In this document: positions 37,624 to 46,570 of the stretch, in pieces | Layout: every line of letters starts with the position of its first letter | Position numbering within the stretch: position 1 is the stretch's first letter | DNA from: a virus | Length of the DNA: 59,894 nucleotides | IMG/VR virus record: IMGVR_UViG_3300030101_004594 | Coordinates: 1-59,894 of that record | Reading direction: 5' to 3' (one strand) | Translations under genes and position numbers: made by a program | The notes under the pieces: model-generated | Seen by the model: only the letters and a program-made list of their open reading frames with translations | The model's database searches: none | Told to the model about the DNA's origin: nothing

Positions 37624-38487
37624 TTAAAAGATGTATCTAATTTTGTTCCACGGTATTATTTCGTCGTGGAGCGCAATAAATTGTTGAATGAATTTCTTCT
37701 TTAAAGATAACTTATATCTTACATTTTCACCACCATATTGCGATATTTTATTTTCTTGAATTTCAGGCATCCACAATACTTTTTCTGCTTCTGAATGGTT
37801 TTTAAGATTAGCCATATGTTTTTTATAATTATGGGTCAAAAAGATAACTTCTGCAAGCACTTCATCTTTGTAGTCAACATAATCATTAACCATTTCAAAC
37901 AATTCTTTATAGTCTTTTCGCCATCCTTTGTACACTATAACAGGACTAAAGTTTATATGTACATCATAACCTGCGTCAATAAATGCATCTATAGCTTTAA
38001 TTCTATCAATAATTTTAGAAGTACGAGGCTCATGTATATCAGATAATTTTTGAGGCATTAGGCTATATCTAATCCTAATTTTCTTATTAGGATCATAATC
38101 TATAAGATTAGGATTTACATATTTTGTAGCAAATGAACCCATTGCTAGCGGATGATTTTTAAAGAAATCAAATATTTTACGCCAGTCATAAAATCTAGCA
38201 TGTAATGCAAAATCTTCGTTGCAACTAATGTCATAAGTAGTCAACACAGGATGTGTTTGATTAGGTTTGTCAACAGGAGTAAAATAAGCATGATTGTTTA
38301 TAGCTGTAAGAATGTCTCCTATATTTTCTGCTACATCTAAGCCTTCAGGCTTGTGTCGTTTCATATAACAATAACTACAGTTATATAAGCAGCCGTAGCC
38401 AAAGCTAGGACTAATAAAATCTGTAGACCTACCTGATGGGCGGATCAACATAGATTTTCTGTTAATTTTTTTAAGAACTTTTGCCAT
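37624..38487 (-). CDS. SPL-family radical SAM protein
   Basis: A 287-aa protein whose N-terminus carries the iron-sulfur motif CLYNCSYCYM (Cys33, Cys37, Cys40), preceded by FISPSFGYG, as in spore photoproduct lyase-like radical SAM enzymes. The family uses an S-adenosylmethionine radical; true SplB repairs the thymine dimer spore photoproduct in DNA. The length is somewhat shorter than SplB and residues after 200 do not obviously match, so repair is only one option and another radical reaction is possible. A terminator (38500-38527) lies just upstream, so this gene and the following small one need their own promoter or read-through. Confidence 0.78.
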   Translation of the reverse strand: MAKVLKKINRKSMLIRPSGRSTDFISPSFGYGCLYNCSYCYMKRHKPEGLDVAENIGDILTAINNHAYFTPVDKPNQTHPVLTTYDISCNEDFALHARFYDWRKIFDFFKNHPLAMGSFATKYVNPNLIDYDPNKKIRIRYSLMPQKLSDIHEPRTSKIIDRIKAIDAFIDAGYDVHINFSPVIVYKGWRKDYKELFEMVNDYVDYKDEVLAEVIFLTHNYKKHMANLKNHSEAEKVLWMPEIQENKISQYGGENVRYKLSLKKKFIQQFIALHDEIIPWNKIRYIF

Positions 38488-38499
38488 TTTTTTTTATAA

Positions 38500-38527
38500 A
38501 TAAAAAGGGCCCGTGTTAACGAGCCCT
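38500..38527 (-). terminator. Intrinsic terminator after the 203-aa gene
   Basis: On the - strand GGGCTCG, loop TTAACA, CGGGCCC (one G-T pair), then TTTTTATTT. The arms are 38520-38526 and 38507-38513. It separates the nuclease/203-aa gene unit from the radical SAM gene. Confidence 0.82.
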
Positions 38528-38565
38528 CAGATTAATATAATCTAAACTGCAACCAACTAAAGGGA

Positions 38566-39177
38566 CTATCCGAAGAAGTCCCTTGTTGGTGTTAATTTTG
38601 AATTTGTTGTATAATTAGAGATTACTTCATTTGTTAATATTTCTGTTTTGTTGTTTATAATAGGCCATACTTCTTGATCATATAAATGAGCAATTGACCC
38701 AGGATTACTAAGACGTTCTTCCCAACTTTCTTTAAGAACAATTGCCTTATTTAATATAAGAGGCAGTGTGTAAGATTTTCCTGAAAAGTAATGGTTAGCA
38801 AGAATAAGCTTTTTACCATTAGCAGTAACTTCAGAGTATTTACCGTTTATAATTAAATTAAAGTCGTTAATGTAATCTGTAGGAATACTAAATATAAATA
38901 CAGTGCATTCTTTAATATCATAATCATCTACAAAATTAGGAAATGCTTGTACAGTAGTATAAAATTTATCAAAATCTGTATCTCTATATCCGCGAGCTAG
39001 TACATAAATATAATTTTCTTCTTTGTATTTACTGATTGTATCATTTTTTAAATAAGCATTAAGGAATCTAGACTTATATTTAAGTCGACCCCAGCTATCT
39101 GTGATATGACAATCAAACAAAGACTTTGGTACGTTTAGTAGCGGAAACAAAAATGTTGCAGTTTTTGTAAATTTCAT
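38566..39177 (-). CDS. Unknown protein (203 aa)
   Basis: It starts MKFTKTATFLFPLLNVPK; the hydrophobic N-terminus is too short and lacks a cleavage pattern for a sure signal peptide. The rest is mixed alpha/beta with aromatic-rich strands (ECTVFIFSIPTDY, KLILANHYFSGKS). It is one base from the nuclease gene upstream and is followed by a strong terminator, so it belongs to the RusA-nuclease unit. It ends with TAG. I recognise no family. A role in DNA processing is possible only by company. Confidence 0.65.
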   Translation of the reverse strand: MKFTKTATFLFPLLNVPKSLFDCHITDSWGRLKYKSRFLNAYLKNDTISKYKEENYIYVLARGYRDTDFDKFYTTVQAFPNFVDDYDIKECTVFIFSIPTDYINDFNLIINGKYSEVTANGKKLILANHYFSGKSYTLPLILNKAIVLKESWEERLSNPGSIAHLYDQEVWPIINNKTEILTNEVISNYTTNSKLTPTRDFFG

Positions 39178-40212
39178 TTATAATTGTATTGTAGTTTTAC
39201 CTTTAGTATCGTATTCCATTGGATAATCCCAAGCATCATATTCAGTAGCATATTTAAAACGCTTAATTGCTTGGTAAAAACCTTCTAAGTTTTCTTTAAT
39301 TTTAGGAACTTTATCTACATTACCGTATAAACCTGTATTAATAACTTCTTTACTTATCTCAAATACCATAGGAGGGTTTTTTAAGAAAGTCTCCACTACA
39401 ATATATAACATAGGTTTGAAACTATATCCATCTTCATAATAACTTTTAAGCCTGTCTGATTTATCTCTAGTCAAACCTAAAGTATATACAGCTGCTTGGA
39501 AGTCATATCTAAAATGCCAAAAACTATTTTCAAAGTTAAGAACAGATTTACTAGTAGTTTTAAAGTCAATAGGAGTTATAGTTTTTTCTTGATGATTAAC
39601 TATAATTCTGTCTAATTCACCTTTAAATTCTAAACCATCATGTTCAAACATAATTACATGTTTATTTATGATTTCTATATTAGGGTCGTCAGATTTCTTT
39701 TGACAATATTCACTAGTATGAACATCAGATCTAAGAGCCATAACACAGTTAACTGCTTTAGCATATTCAGACTCTGTGATTATAGTTTTAGTCCCACATT
39801 TTTTAAGAATATCAAAATATTTAGAACCTTGTTCTACAATTTTTTTAAATCTAGTTTCATCTTTCCATCTAGATTGATAAAGCTCATAATTACAATGTTG
39901 TAATATTTCTTTAGGATAATCTTCTAAATTTGTAGGAGTTTTTTCATACATTTCATCATAAACTCCTTTAACTATTTTAGCAATAGTCTCAGATACTCCC
40001 GTGTCATCAGGTATAACCGCATACTTCTTATCAAAAGCCTCTTTAGACTCAGTCAACATCATATCTACTAGTGAGCCAAACACAAAATGCTGCTCACTAG
40101 ATTCTATTTTTGCTTCTTGTCTTTCTTTTGCCTCAACATATGCTTTAGGACTAATTAATATTTGTTTTAAAGTGCTTTGATTAAGAGCACTAATTGTTTG
40201 ATAATCTATCAT
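39178..40212 (-). CDS. PD-(D/E)XK nuclease (RecB/Cas4-like, phage exonuclease type)
   Basis: A 344-aa protein with an N-terminal FGSLVDMML segment (about 45-53) that usually begins this fold in phage nucleases. The core is FKGELDRI (Glu199, Asp201), PIDFKTT (Asp216, Lys218) and FQAAVYTLG (Gln239, Tyr243). These residues bind metal and cut phosphodiesters. Such enzymes act as processive 5'-3' exonucleases in phage recombination or as structure-specific nucleases. Its start overlaps the RusA-like gene stop (ATGA), indicating coupled translation, so the two probably process recombination intermediates together. No Cys cluster of the Cas4 iron-sulfur type is visible. Confidence 0.85.
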   Translation of the reverse strand: MIDYQTISALNQSTLKQILISPKAYVEAKERQEAKIESSEQHFVFGSLVDMMLTESKEAFDKKYAVIPDDTGVSETIAKIVKGVYDEMYEKTPTNLEDYPKEILQHCNYELYQSRWKDETRFKKIVEQGSKYFDILKKCGTKTIITESEYAKAVNCVMALRSDVHTSEYCQKKSDDPNIEIINKHVIMFEHDGLEFKGELDRIIVNHQEKTITPIDFKTTSKSVLNFENSFWHFRYDFQAAVYTLGLTRDKSDRLKSYYEDGYSFKPMLYIVVETFLKNPPMVFEISKEVINTGLYGNVDKVPKIKENLEGFYQAIKRFKYATEYDAWDYPMEYDTKGKTTIQL

Positions 40213-40706
40213 CTTCTTTTGATTGTTTTTATTTTATAAACTAATTTTCTGTTTCTTAAATTACTTACAGGAACAAACTCATATTGAGTTCGTCGTAAGA
40301 ATTCAACAGTGTCGTCAGGAAGTATACCTTTCTTTATTAATACATCGTCTAAGCACTTTATCCATATTAAAGCTAGATTACCTATATCCCAATTTGGTTT
40401 ATAATCATCAGCTGCTGGATTCCAACTCGTCTTTCTTTTTCCTGTTTTTTTATCTTTTATCATTTTCATAACTCCATAATTTATAGGTGCATATACTGTT
40501 AATTTTGTTTCAACGGGGGTATCTATAGTTAGATTATTAGGAATATGTTTTTCAATATATCCGTGCATGGCAGCTACAAGAGCTGCCCTAGTTGTATAGT
40601 GCACAGATGCGTGAATTTTATTATATCCGATTTTTACCCAATTGTTTTTACTAACAGGTATATGCGTTATGAATTCAGGAAATTCTAATTTAATTTCACT
40701 TACCAT
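40209..40706 (-). CDS. RusA-like Holliday junction resolvase
   Basis: A 165-aa protein. The family pattern is DYKPNWDIGNLALIWIKCLDDVL (about 101-123), where the acidic residues Asp107, Asp120 and Asp121 would hold the metal, followed by KKGILPDDTVEF (Asp131, Asp132). RusA enzymes are dimers that cut four-way DNA junctions, useful for clearing branched replication products before packaging. The length is slightly above E. coli RusA. It lies just after the 391-aa unknown gene and overlaps the nuclease gene by 4 bases. Confidence 0.8.
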   Translation of the reverse strand: MVSEIKLEFPEFITHIPVSKNNWVKIGYNKIHASVHYTTRAALVAAMHGYIEKHIPNNLTIDTPVETKLTVYAPINYGVMKMIKDKKTGKRKTSWNPAADDYKPNWDIGNLALIWIKCLDDVLIKKGILPDDTVEFLRRTQYEFVPVSNLRNRKLVYKIKTIKRR

Positions 40707-40721
40707 AGCGCTTATTTTTAA

Positions 40722-41897
40722 TTATTCGACCCAATTAAATTCTTCGGGTTTTTCTTCTTTTTCTTCTATTTGTTCTTCTATTACTTCTGGAACATAATCT
40801 TCTTTAACAGTTTTAATATAATTAACATTTAACATTTTTGCCAACTCGTCACTAAGAGTAACTTGTTTAACTTCAAAATGCTCAGTAGAGTGATAGAAAT
40901 CGTCTGTATATCTATTAAGAATATACTTTAGAGCATCTAACGTAACAACATTTTTTTCTATTAAAGAATCAATTATACCTTGAGCACTGTTACTATTTAA
41001 ATAATTAAGATTTTTACCTAAGAAATCTACTAACGACTTAAAATTAACATGTCTTTTAGTACCACATTCATTTATTTTACGTCCATGATCAGTAAATAGT
41101 ATTTCTATATACATAAGAGATTCAATGTAATTAGAATTAGCCATAATTTCCATAGCCAATATATGATTGTCTTGATCTTCACTTTCAAACATATTACATA
41201 ATTGTTGAAATACTTCTTCAGTAATAGTTATAGAATCATCAGCGTTTATGTGACTAATTAAACATTTATAATCGTATACTTTATCAAGATTACTCATTAT
41301 ATGTCGCCAGTTATCTTCGTGTTCTGGATCTACATAATTCATATAGCTATTGCGACCTTTAGAATTTACTATTACTTTATTAACACCATTATAAAGACTA
41401 CAGCTTCTATTTTCAATATGATATTTAGTACTATTATCAACATTTATTTGTTCGTCGTCAGATAAATTTTTTAGAACATCTTTTATATCTTCAACTTCAT
41501 CTGGATCTAAATGATCTTCTGCTAATAATTCAACAAACTGAATTAATTGTTTTTTACTAACAGTATGGAGCCAAGTATTTTTTACCATTTTTTGAAAAGT
41601 AGTATCTACGAATATATGAGTTGCTTTTGTAACATCATTAGTAGTTTTTGCATAATTATTTAATAGCAAATCTCTTAACTTTATTCTAGGAATATTGCAC
41701 CCAGGTCCTATATATAAAACATCTCCTGGACTAGGAGAATATTCTTTTTTAATAGGTAACTTAGAAAGACTAGCAGCTTCATATTCTAGTTTTGTAACTG
41801 CTTTATTTTTGTAGAAGTATGCAGTAGTTACTTCTTGAGTTCTGCTATTTGAAGAGTATGCCTTACGTACTTCAAGTGCATTGGATAAATCTAACAT
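40722..41897 (-). CDS. Unknown protein next to the MoxR-like ATPase (391 aa)
   Basis: It starts MLDLSNALEVRKAYSS. A region near 60-105 (PGDVLYIGPGCNIPRIKLRDLL, then THIFVDTTF) looks like a small alpha/beta domain, possibly BRCT-like in outline but not convincingly. The C-terminus is very acidic (VIEEQIEEKEEKPEEFNWVE), which could be a protein-binding tail. Its stretch between is helical. It is 7 bases downstream of the AAA+ gene, so it may be a client or adaptor of the MoxR/VWA pair. I recognise no family. Confidence 0.7.
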   Translation of the reverse strand: MLDLSNALEVRKAYSSNSRTQEVTTAYFYKNKAVTKLEYEAASLSKLPIKKEYSPSPGDVLYIGPGCNIPRIKLRDLLLNNYAKTTNDVTKATHIFVDTTFQKMVKNTWLHTVSKKQLIQFVELLAEDHLDPDEVEDIKDVLKNLSDDEQINVDNSTKYHIENRSCSLYNGVNKVIVNSKGRNSYMNYVDPEHEDNWRHIMSNLDKVYDYKCLISHINADDSITITEEVFQQLCNMFESEDQDNHILAMEIMANSNYIESLMYIEILFTDHGRKINECGTKRHVNFKSLVDFLGKNLNYLNSNSAQGIIDSLIEKNVVTLDALKYILNRYTDDFYHSTEHFEVKQVTLSDELAKMLNVNYIKTVKEDYVPEVIEEQIEEKEEKPEEFNWVE

Positions 41898-41904
41898 ATT
41901 TTTA

Positions 41905-43074
41905 TTATTTAGTACTCATTTGTAAAACATTTTGATTCAACATCATCTTAGCAAACTTAGGTTTGTTACCACCTAATAATTCCTTGACGATATAATATTT
42001 AAGATCGTCAGTGAATGCGTCATACTTAGTTGTTAAATCAATTAACCTTTTGTTCATTGCGTCGTTTATAGAATTTGTTTGAGCAAATACTAAGCAATGA
42101 TTTATTAATCTAGTGGCTAATACACTAGCGATATCTGCACGATATGTATCGTTAACTCCTATACACTCTCTTGTTTCTTTAATCAAATCTGAATCATCTA
42201 AAGTCAACAATTGTTTAGGCGTTAGAATTTTATCTAGTTTATTATTAATAAACATGACAAACATAGCGCCTGCATCAGGTCCAATAGAACCGTCGCCAAT
42301 CATTTGAATAAGAGGAAGCTCTTTCTCAAAATCTTTTATAGAGCTTATAGAATTAAAGAATGTAGTAACAGACCTAGGATTTACATCTCTAGTAATTACT
42401 TCAGGATGCATTAATAAGAAATTAATACAACGACCATCTATACCAACATTCTCTGCCCAACGAGCCCATACAGGACCATCAAACTTAGTGTCAATTGATA
42501 TAAATCTAGTCTTTTGTGCATTATCTAGACTAGTAACATTATAGTCACCATTGTCAGGATTAGTAGTTAAAATTACATGCCAGTTTCTAGGAAGTCGCCA
42601 GCTAACATATTCTTGTTTATCTATTAATTCCATACATGCTTGCATAAATCTATGATCAGCACGAGTATAATCATCTAGAACTAAGAAACCGCCTTCACCA
42701 CGACCCTGAATCCATTCAGGAGCAGCATGAGACATTCTTTTGTCTACAACTTTAAAACCTTTCTTATTAGCAGTATCAATTTCTTGCTCAGTAACCCATA
42801 AAGTTTTGCCTTCGTTATTTTTAACCTGGAATTCTTTGACAGGAAAACCTACAAGGTCACCTAATTCTTCTAGCTGTGCTAGATTTAGTTTTACTACTTG
42901 CATTTCTAGCTCACTACCTAATTGCATAATAGCAGATGTTTTACCAAGGCCCGCTTCGCCTTCAATATTTACAGCTACAGGAACTTTACCTGTTTCTTGT
43001 ATATACTTATTATTATTAACCATATGTTTGATGAAAGTTTTCATCTCATCAACATTTAATTTTACTTGACTCAT
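41905..43074 (-). CDS. MoxR-like AAA+ ATPase
   Basis: A 389-aa protein with Walker A GEAGLGKT (39-46), Walker B FLVLDDY (130-136, Asp134/Asp135) and a sensor-1-like ILTTNPDNGDYN. The DDYTRAD sequence after Walker B and the HVILTTNP block are typical of MoxR and related AAA+ chaperones, which remodel partner proteins and often pair with VWA-domain proteins. The next gene upstream codes exactly such a VWA protein, 12 bases away. In this phage it sits in the replication block, so it may act on a replication complex or on a host complex. The client is unknown. Confidence 0.85.
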   Translation of the reverse strand: MSQVKLNVDEMKTFIKHMVNNNKYIQETGKVPVAVNIEGEAGLGKTSAIMQLGSELEMQVVKLNLAQLEELGDLVGFPVKEFQVKNNEGKTLWVTEQEIDTANKKGFKVVDKRMSHAAPEWIQGRGEGGFLVLDDYTRADHRFMQACMELIDKQEYVSWRLPRNWHVILTTNPDNGDYNVTSLDNAQKTRFISIDTKFDGPVWARWAENVGIDGRCINFLLMHPEVITRDVNPRSVTTFFNSISSIKDFEKELPLIQMIGDGSIGPDAGAMFVMFINNKLDKILTPKQLLTLDDSDLIKETRECIGVNDTYRADIASVLATRLINHCLVFAQTNSINDAMNKRLIDLTTKYDAFTDDLKYYIVKELLGGNKPKFAKMMLNQNVLQMSTK

Positions 43075-43086
43075 TGATTGTAATTT

Positions 43087-44307
43087 TTATAATTCTAATT
43101 TGATTTTTAGACCAGGAAGGTCTTCATTAATTTCTGATTGTTCAGAATGAACCCATAATACTTTAGCTCTAGGACTAACACTAGTACTTGCTTCACCGTC
43201 AGTAAAATATATAAGGCTAGTATAACTAGGATTCTCGTTAAAATATTCTATAACAGGTGTAAAGTTAGTGCCGCCACGGCCATGAAGTTTAAGATCATAC
43301 GTACCTTTATACTCACTAATATCTCGTATATAAGTATCACACTGCACAAGAGTTATATCTACACCAGTTTTATATATATGGTGCATTTCATTCATAAACT
43401 CTCTAACCTCATCATCATGAACAGATTGAGATGTGTCTATAGCCAACATAAGCTTTTGTTTCATCTTAACTTTTATACCAGGCATATCAGGAAACTTAGT
43501 ATTTTCTTTTCTACGAATTTTTTTCGTAAAAATCTTAGTACTAATACCCGTAAATCGTCGGAGATAATTCTTCCAATTAAATTTAGGAGGAACTATTTCT
43601 TCAATTTTAATTATACCTTTCATCTCACCAGGAATATTACCTTGTTTTTTTTCGGCTTGATTTTTTACTTCATTTAATACTCTTTGCAGTTGTTTTTCTA
43701 TAAGTTGCTTTTCTGCATCAGGTAAATTTTCAAAATCTTTCCAAGGATGATTAGGCATATTAACATCTTTATCTCCTTCTCCAGGCACTCCTATTTTAAC
43801 TTGGCAATTGCCTTTTTCTACAGCATCAAGAAGCTTATCCATATTCTCACAGCCACAAGTGCCGTTTTGTTTTTTCTTCTTTTGAAGTGATCGAAGTTTA
43901 TCATAGTAATATCTACTACCTGCTCTTCTATTTAAACGAATATCAGAATAATCATCTATATCTATGCCTCCTTCAGGTAACCAATCTTTATCTATGTATT
44001 GATTGATTTCCATATCCATAGCAATATTGGCTAGCTTCTTATCTTTGAATAAATCAAATGTAGTAAGATGGTTAAATGCAATATGAAGTAATTCGTGTTT
44101 AAGAAGACCCATACGATGTAACTCAGATAAAGGTTTCCAGAATTTCTCACTAATAGTGAGCTGATAGTTAATGCCATTTTTGCTGACAGCTGCTGTACCA
44201 ATAGCATCATGCCATACTTTATTTAGCATTATTAGAAAGAAACCGTAAAACGGTTCTTTTAGCATTAAGTCTTTGCTGATCTTACTCAGCGATTCTTGCT
44301 TATCCAT
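43087..44307 (-). CDS. VWA-domain protein with N-terminal HExxH metallopeptidase-like domain
   Basis: A 406-aa protein of two parts. The N-terminal part has LLKHELLHIAFNH with His71, Glu72 and His75, a zincin-type motif, plus a small CGC patch (151-153). The C-terminal part is a VWA domain with a complete MIDAS: LAIDTSQS (Asp291, Ser293, Ser295) and GRGGTNFTP supplying the Thr. This layout matches the DUF2201 family, the usual partner of MoxR ATPases. Its stop overlaps the start of the gene by the primase end (44300-44307), so it is read together with primase and AAA+ genes. The VWA domain probably recruits a client that the ATPase remodels; peptidase activity is predicted only. Confidence 0.82.
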   Translation of the reverse strand: MDKQESLSKISKDLMLKEPFYGFFLIMLNKVWHDAIGTAAVSKNGINYQLTISEKFWKPLSELHRMGLLKHELLHIAFNHLTTFDLFKDKKLANIAMDMEINQYIDKDWLPEGGIDIDDYSDIRLNRRAGSRYYYDKLRSLQKKKKQNGTCGCENMDKLLDAVEKGNCQVKIGVPGEGDKDVNMPNHPWKDFENLPDAEKQLIEKQLQRVLNEVKNQAEKKQGNIPGEMKGIIKIEEIVPPKFNWKNYLRRFTGISTKIFTKKIRRKENTKFPDMPGIKVKMKQKLMLAIDTSQSVHDDEVREFMNEMHHIYKTGVDITLVQCDTYIRDISEYKGTYDLKLHGRGGTNFTPVIEYFNENPSYTSLIYFTDGEASTSVSPRAKVLWVHSEQSEINEDLPGLKIKLEL

Positions 44308-45307
44308 ATAACTTTTTTATTTTTTTATTGAAAAATTCTATACTAAAATTTATTGTAGTATTTTTTACAAAGTCACTAAAGTCTTTAGATTCTGCAATAG
44401 GCAATACAAAGAAATGAGGTACATTATATCTTTTAGAAAACTCTTTAGAGAGTTTGATACCTGCTTTGTCGTTGTCAAATAAACACACGACTTTCTTAAA
44501 TCTAGATTTATATTCATCCATAACGGAATCTTTCATCATAACAGATTCTGATTGTAAACCAATAGCTGGAGCTCCAATAACATCATGGATACTCATAACA
44601 TCTTTTAAAGATTTAGTAATAACTAGTAGTTCACCTGATTTGGGCAACTGTGTGTAGCCTTGATGAACAGAATAGTTTGCATTGTTAATCCATTTTTTGA
44701 GTTTATCTTCAAATGGTTGATAGATTTTGTAAGTTAGTTTACCGTCTTTTTTCTCTACATATGCATAAGCACATCTGTGAGTTTTAACAGCGTTACCATT
44801 ATAAAATACATGACTAATAGGAAACACATTAAACTTTTTTAACGTAGACTTTTTTATACCGAAAGGTTGCCAGAATTCTTTGTCTAGCTGTTGCCACGGT
44901 CTTATTTTTATTCCTAATTCTACTCTTTGTTTTTGTGTTATTTTAGTATAGTTTATAGTTTGTTTAGTACCAGATACATTGTAATCAGATAATCCTAGAT
45001 CATATGCTACTTTTTGCAATGCTTCGCCATAGCTTAAATTAAACAGTTTTCTTACCATAGCAATAAAGTCACCGCAGTCACCTGTAGCAAAATCTTTAAA
45101 CATTAGTATATCTCTATCTACTCTGTGAAAGAACAGAGCAAACGAAGGTATATTGTCTTCACGTAGTGGACTATGATATACTCCCAAAGAAGTTATCTTT
45201 TCTCCCATATAAAAACTATATATCTCTTCTTGAGTTACATGCTTTAGAATATCTTCTCTACTAATAAGATCATTAAAGACTATTGAATTTAAATCTATTT
45301 TTTTCAT
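44300..45307 (-). CDS. DnaG-type primase with TOPRIM domain
   Basis: A 335-aa protein. The N-terminal domain follows the primase CHC2 outline (HSPLREDNIPSFALFF, then FKDFATGDCGDFIAMVRKLF) but has only one Cys (Cys78), so the zinc site is missing. The TOPRIM core is at about 205-275: LLVITKSLKDVMS, IGLQSE and VVCLFDNDKAG with the DxD pair. The Glu normally at the first TOPRIM motif is replaced by Lys in ITKS. It makes RNA primers for lagging-strand synthesis with the DnaB-type helicase. It starts just after a strong terminator (45311-45340), so it needs a promoter in the short gap or read-through. Confidence 0.82.
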   Translation of the reverse strand: MKKIDLNSIVFNDLISREDILKHVTQEEIYSFYMGEKITSLGVYHSPLREDNIPSFALFFHRVDRDILMFKDFATGDCGDFIAMVRKLFNLSYGEALQKVAYDLGLSDYNVSGTKQTINYTKITQKQRVELGIKIRPWQQLDKEFWQPFGIKKSTLKKFNVFPISHVFYNGNAVKTHRCAYAYVEKKDGKLTYKIYQPFEDKLKKWINNANYSVHQGYTQLPKSGELLVITKSLKDVMSIHDVIGAPAIGLQSESVMMKDSVMDEYKSRFKKVVCLFDNDKAGIKLSKEFSKRYNVPHFFVLPIAESKDFSDFVKNTTINFSIEFFNKKIKKLYG

Positions 45308-45310
45308 AAC

Positions 45311-45340
45311 AAAAAAAAGAGGGCTTATTACAGCCCTCTT
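45311..45340 (-). terminator. Intrinsic terminator after the candidate ssDNA-binding gene
   Basis: On the - strand AGAGGGCT, loop GTAATA, AGCCCTCT, then eight T. The arms are 45332-45339 and 45318-45325. It ends the gene set that includes the candidate ssDNA-binding protein and separates it from the primase unit. Confidence 0.88.
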
Positions 45341-45357
45341 ATTTTAACTAGATTATT

Positions 45358-45960
45358 TTACCAATCGTCTGTTGATGCATCCATTAAGTCGTCTGCTTTT
45401 GCTTCTTGCAATTCAGGCTGACTTTCTTCTATTCTTTCAATAGCATCTACAGTAGGTGCTAATCGAAGACGAGTAGAAGCTTCATCAATACTCATAGATT
45501 CTACAAAAGGAACCCAGCTACGAGGCTGGATATACTTTTTAGTAGCATTTAAAGTACCATAAGTAGCAAAGATTCTAAACTTACCTGCAGCAGTAAGTCC
45601 ATCTTTAATATACTTCATAGCGTGATCAAGTAATTCTTTAGCACTAGAAGCTTTAAATGCAATTTGGTGATCAGCACCATATATTGCATGAATAATATGC
45701 TTCATAGATTTACCTTGTTTTCTTACTTGTTCATCTATAGTACTATACTGAGTATCTTTTGTGACATACCAGTAAGAAGTAGAACATTCTCCGCCATTAT
45801 TATCTGTAAAGATAATTTTATAATCAGGAGCATTTTCTTTATCTTCTTTTGTTTTTTTGTAAACAGACATTTTTACATCGTTTACTAATCCTGCTACACC
45901 GCCATTAAAGATAGTAGCACCTTCTTTGGCATCAAAGCCATTGTCATTTAAATCGTACAT
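45358..45960 (-). CDS. Candidate single-stranded DNA-binding protein
   Basis: A 200-aa protein with a beta-rich central section (about 45-70 and 125-155, with several aromatic and basic residues) and an acidic C-terminal tip DDLMDASTDDW ending in an aromatic residue. Such a tip is the hallmark of phage and bacterial ssDNA-binding proteins. No Walker motif or metal site is visible. It is flanked by Sak4-like ATPase and primase genes and is closed by its own strong terminator, consistent with high expression. The assignment rests on tail shape and context. Confidence 0.5.
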   Translation of the reverse strand: MYDLNDNGFDAKEGATIFNGGVAGLVNDVKMSVYKKTKEDKENAPDYKIIFTDNNGGECSTSYWYVTKDTQYSTIDEQVRKQGKSMKHIIHAIYGADHQIAFKASSAKELLDHAMKYIKDGLTAAGKFRIFATYGTLNATKKYIQPRSWVPFVESMSIDEASTRLRLAPTVDAIERIEESQPELQEAKADDLMDASTDDW

Positions 45961-45979
45961 AAATTGATTTTATAAATTA

Positions 45980-46549
45980 TTACCATTGATTATTTACATC
46001 TTCAGAAGAAGTAACTTCTATTTTTTCTTCTACTTCAGGATAATTTACATTACCTATAGTATCAGCTACTTCTTCTGTTACTTCTACTGTATTAGTAGTT
46101 TCATTTTTATTTAAAGTAACTTCAGCTACTTCGGATTCTTCATTATGATTATTTAAATCCATATTTAAATCTTCAGTAATTTGTTTTAATAAAAATATTC
46201 CTTCTTTATTAGAAATCTTAAATTCATTTTCTACATCATTAGACAATTCTAATGTTTTAGAAATAAATTCAAAAGTTTTCTTATCACTAAGAGTGCAAGT
46301 TTTAGTTAATTTAAAACCATAACCTTCGTCAGCTTTACGAATAGCTACAACAGTTCTATCAGCACTAAAACCAAAAGATATTCTATCTTCTCCTTCAATA
46401 CTCATAAGCTCTTGTGCAGCTTTATTAAAGCTAAACTTTCTACCTGCACCTGGTTTTGTCAATGCTGCCATTGTCATTACAGGATAATTATACTTTTCTG
46501 TCTTACGCTGTCTTTGTGAGGGCACAGCATCCCATGTGAAATTCTCCAT
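45980..46549 (-). CDS. Unknown protein with acidic tail (189 aa)
   Basis: It starts MENFTWDAVPSQRQRK. The N-terminal 110 residues look globular and mixed alpha/beta (KYNYPVMTMAAL, RISFGFSADRTVVAI). The last 65 are acidic and low in complexity (VEVTEEVADTIGNVNYPEVE). Lying between the Sak4-like ATPase and the candidate ssDNA-binding protein, it may be a recombination or replication accessory. The acidic tail could also be a DNA mimic or protein-binding tail. No family is recognised. Confidence 0.65.
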   Translation of the reverse strand: MENFTWDAVPSQRQRKTEKYNYPVMTMAALTKPGAGRKFSFNKAAQELMSIEGEDRISFGFSADRTVVAIRKADEGYGFKLTKTCTLSDKKTFEFISKTLELSNDVENEFKISNKEGIFLLKQITEDLNMDLNNHNEESEVAEVTLNKNETTNTVEVTEEVADTIGNVNYPEVEEKIEVTSSEDVNNQW

Positions 46550-46570
46550 TTCGTGTTTTTTAAAAATTAA

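Noticed and set aside
43282-43677. 131-codon + strand open frame opposite the VWA gene
   Set aside because: It lies fully antisense to a gene with strong VWA and HExxH motifs; its Ile/Phe/Asn-rich product looks like a mirror frame.
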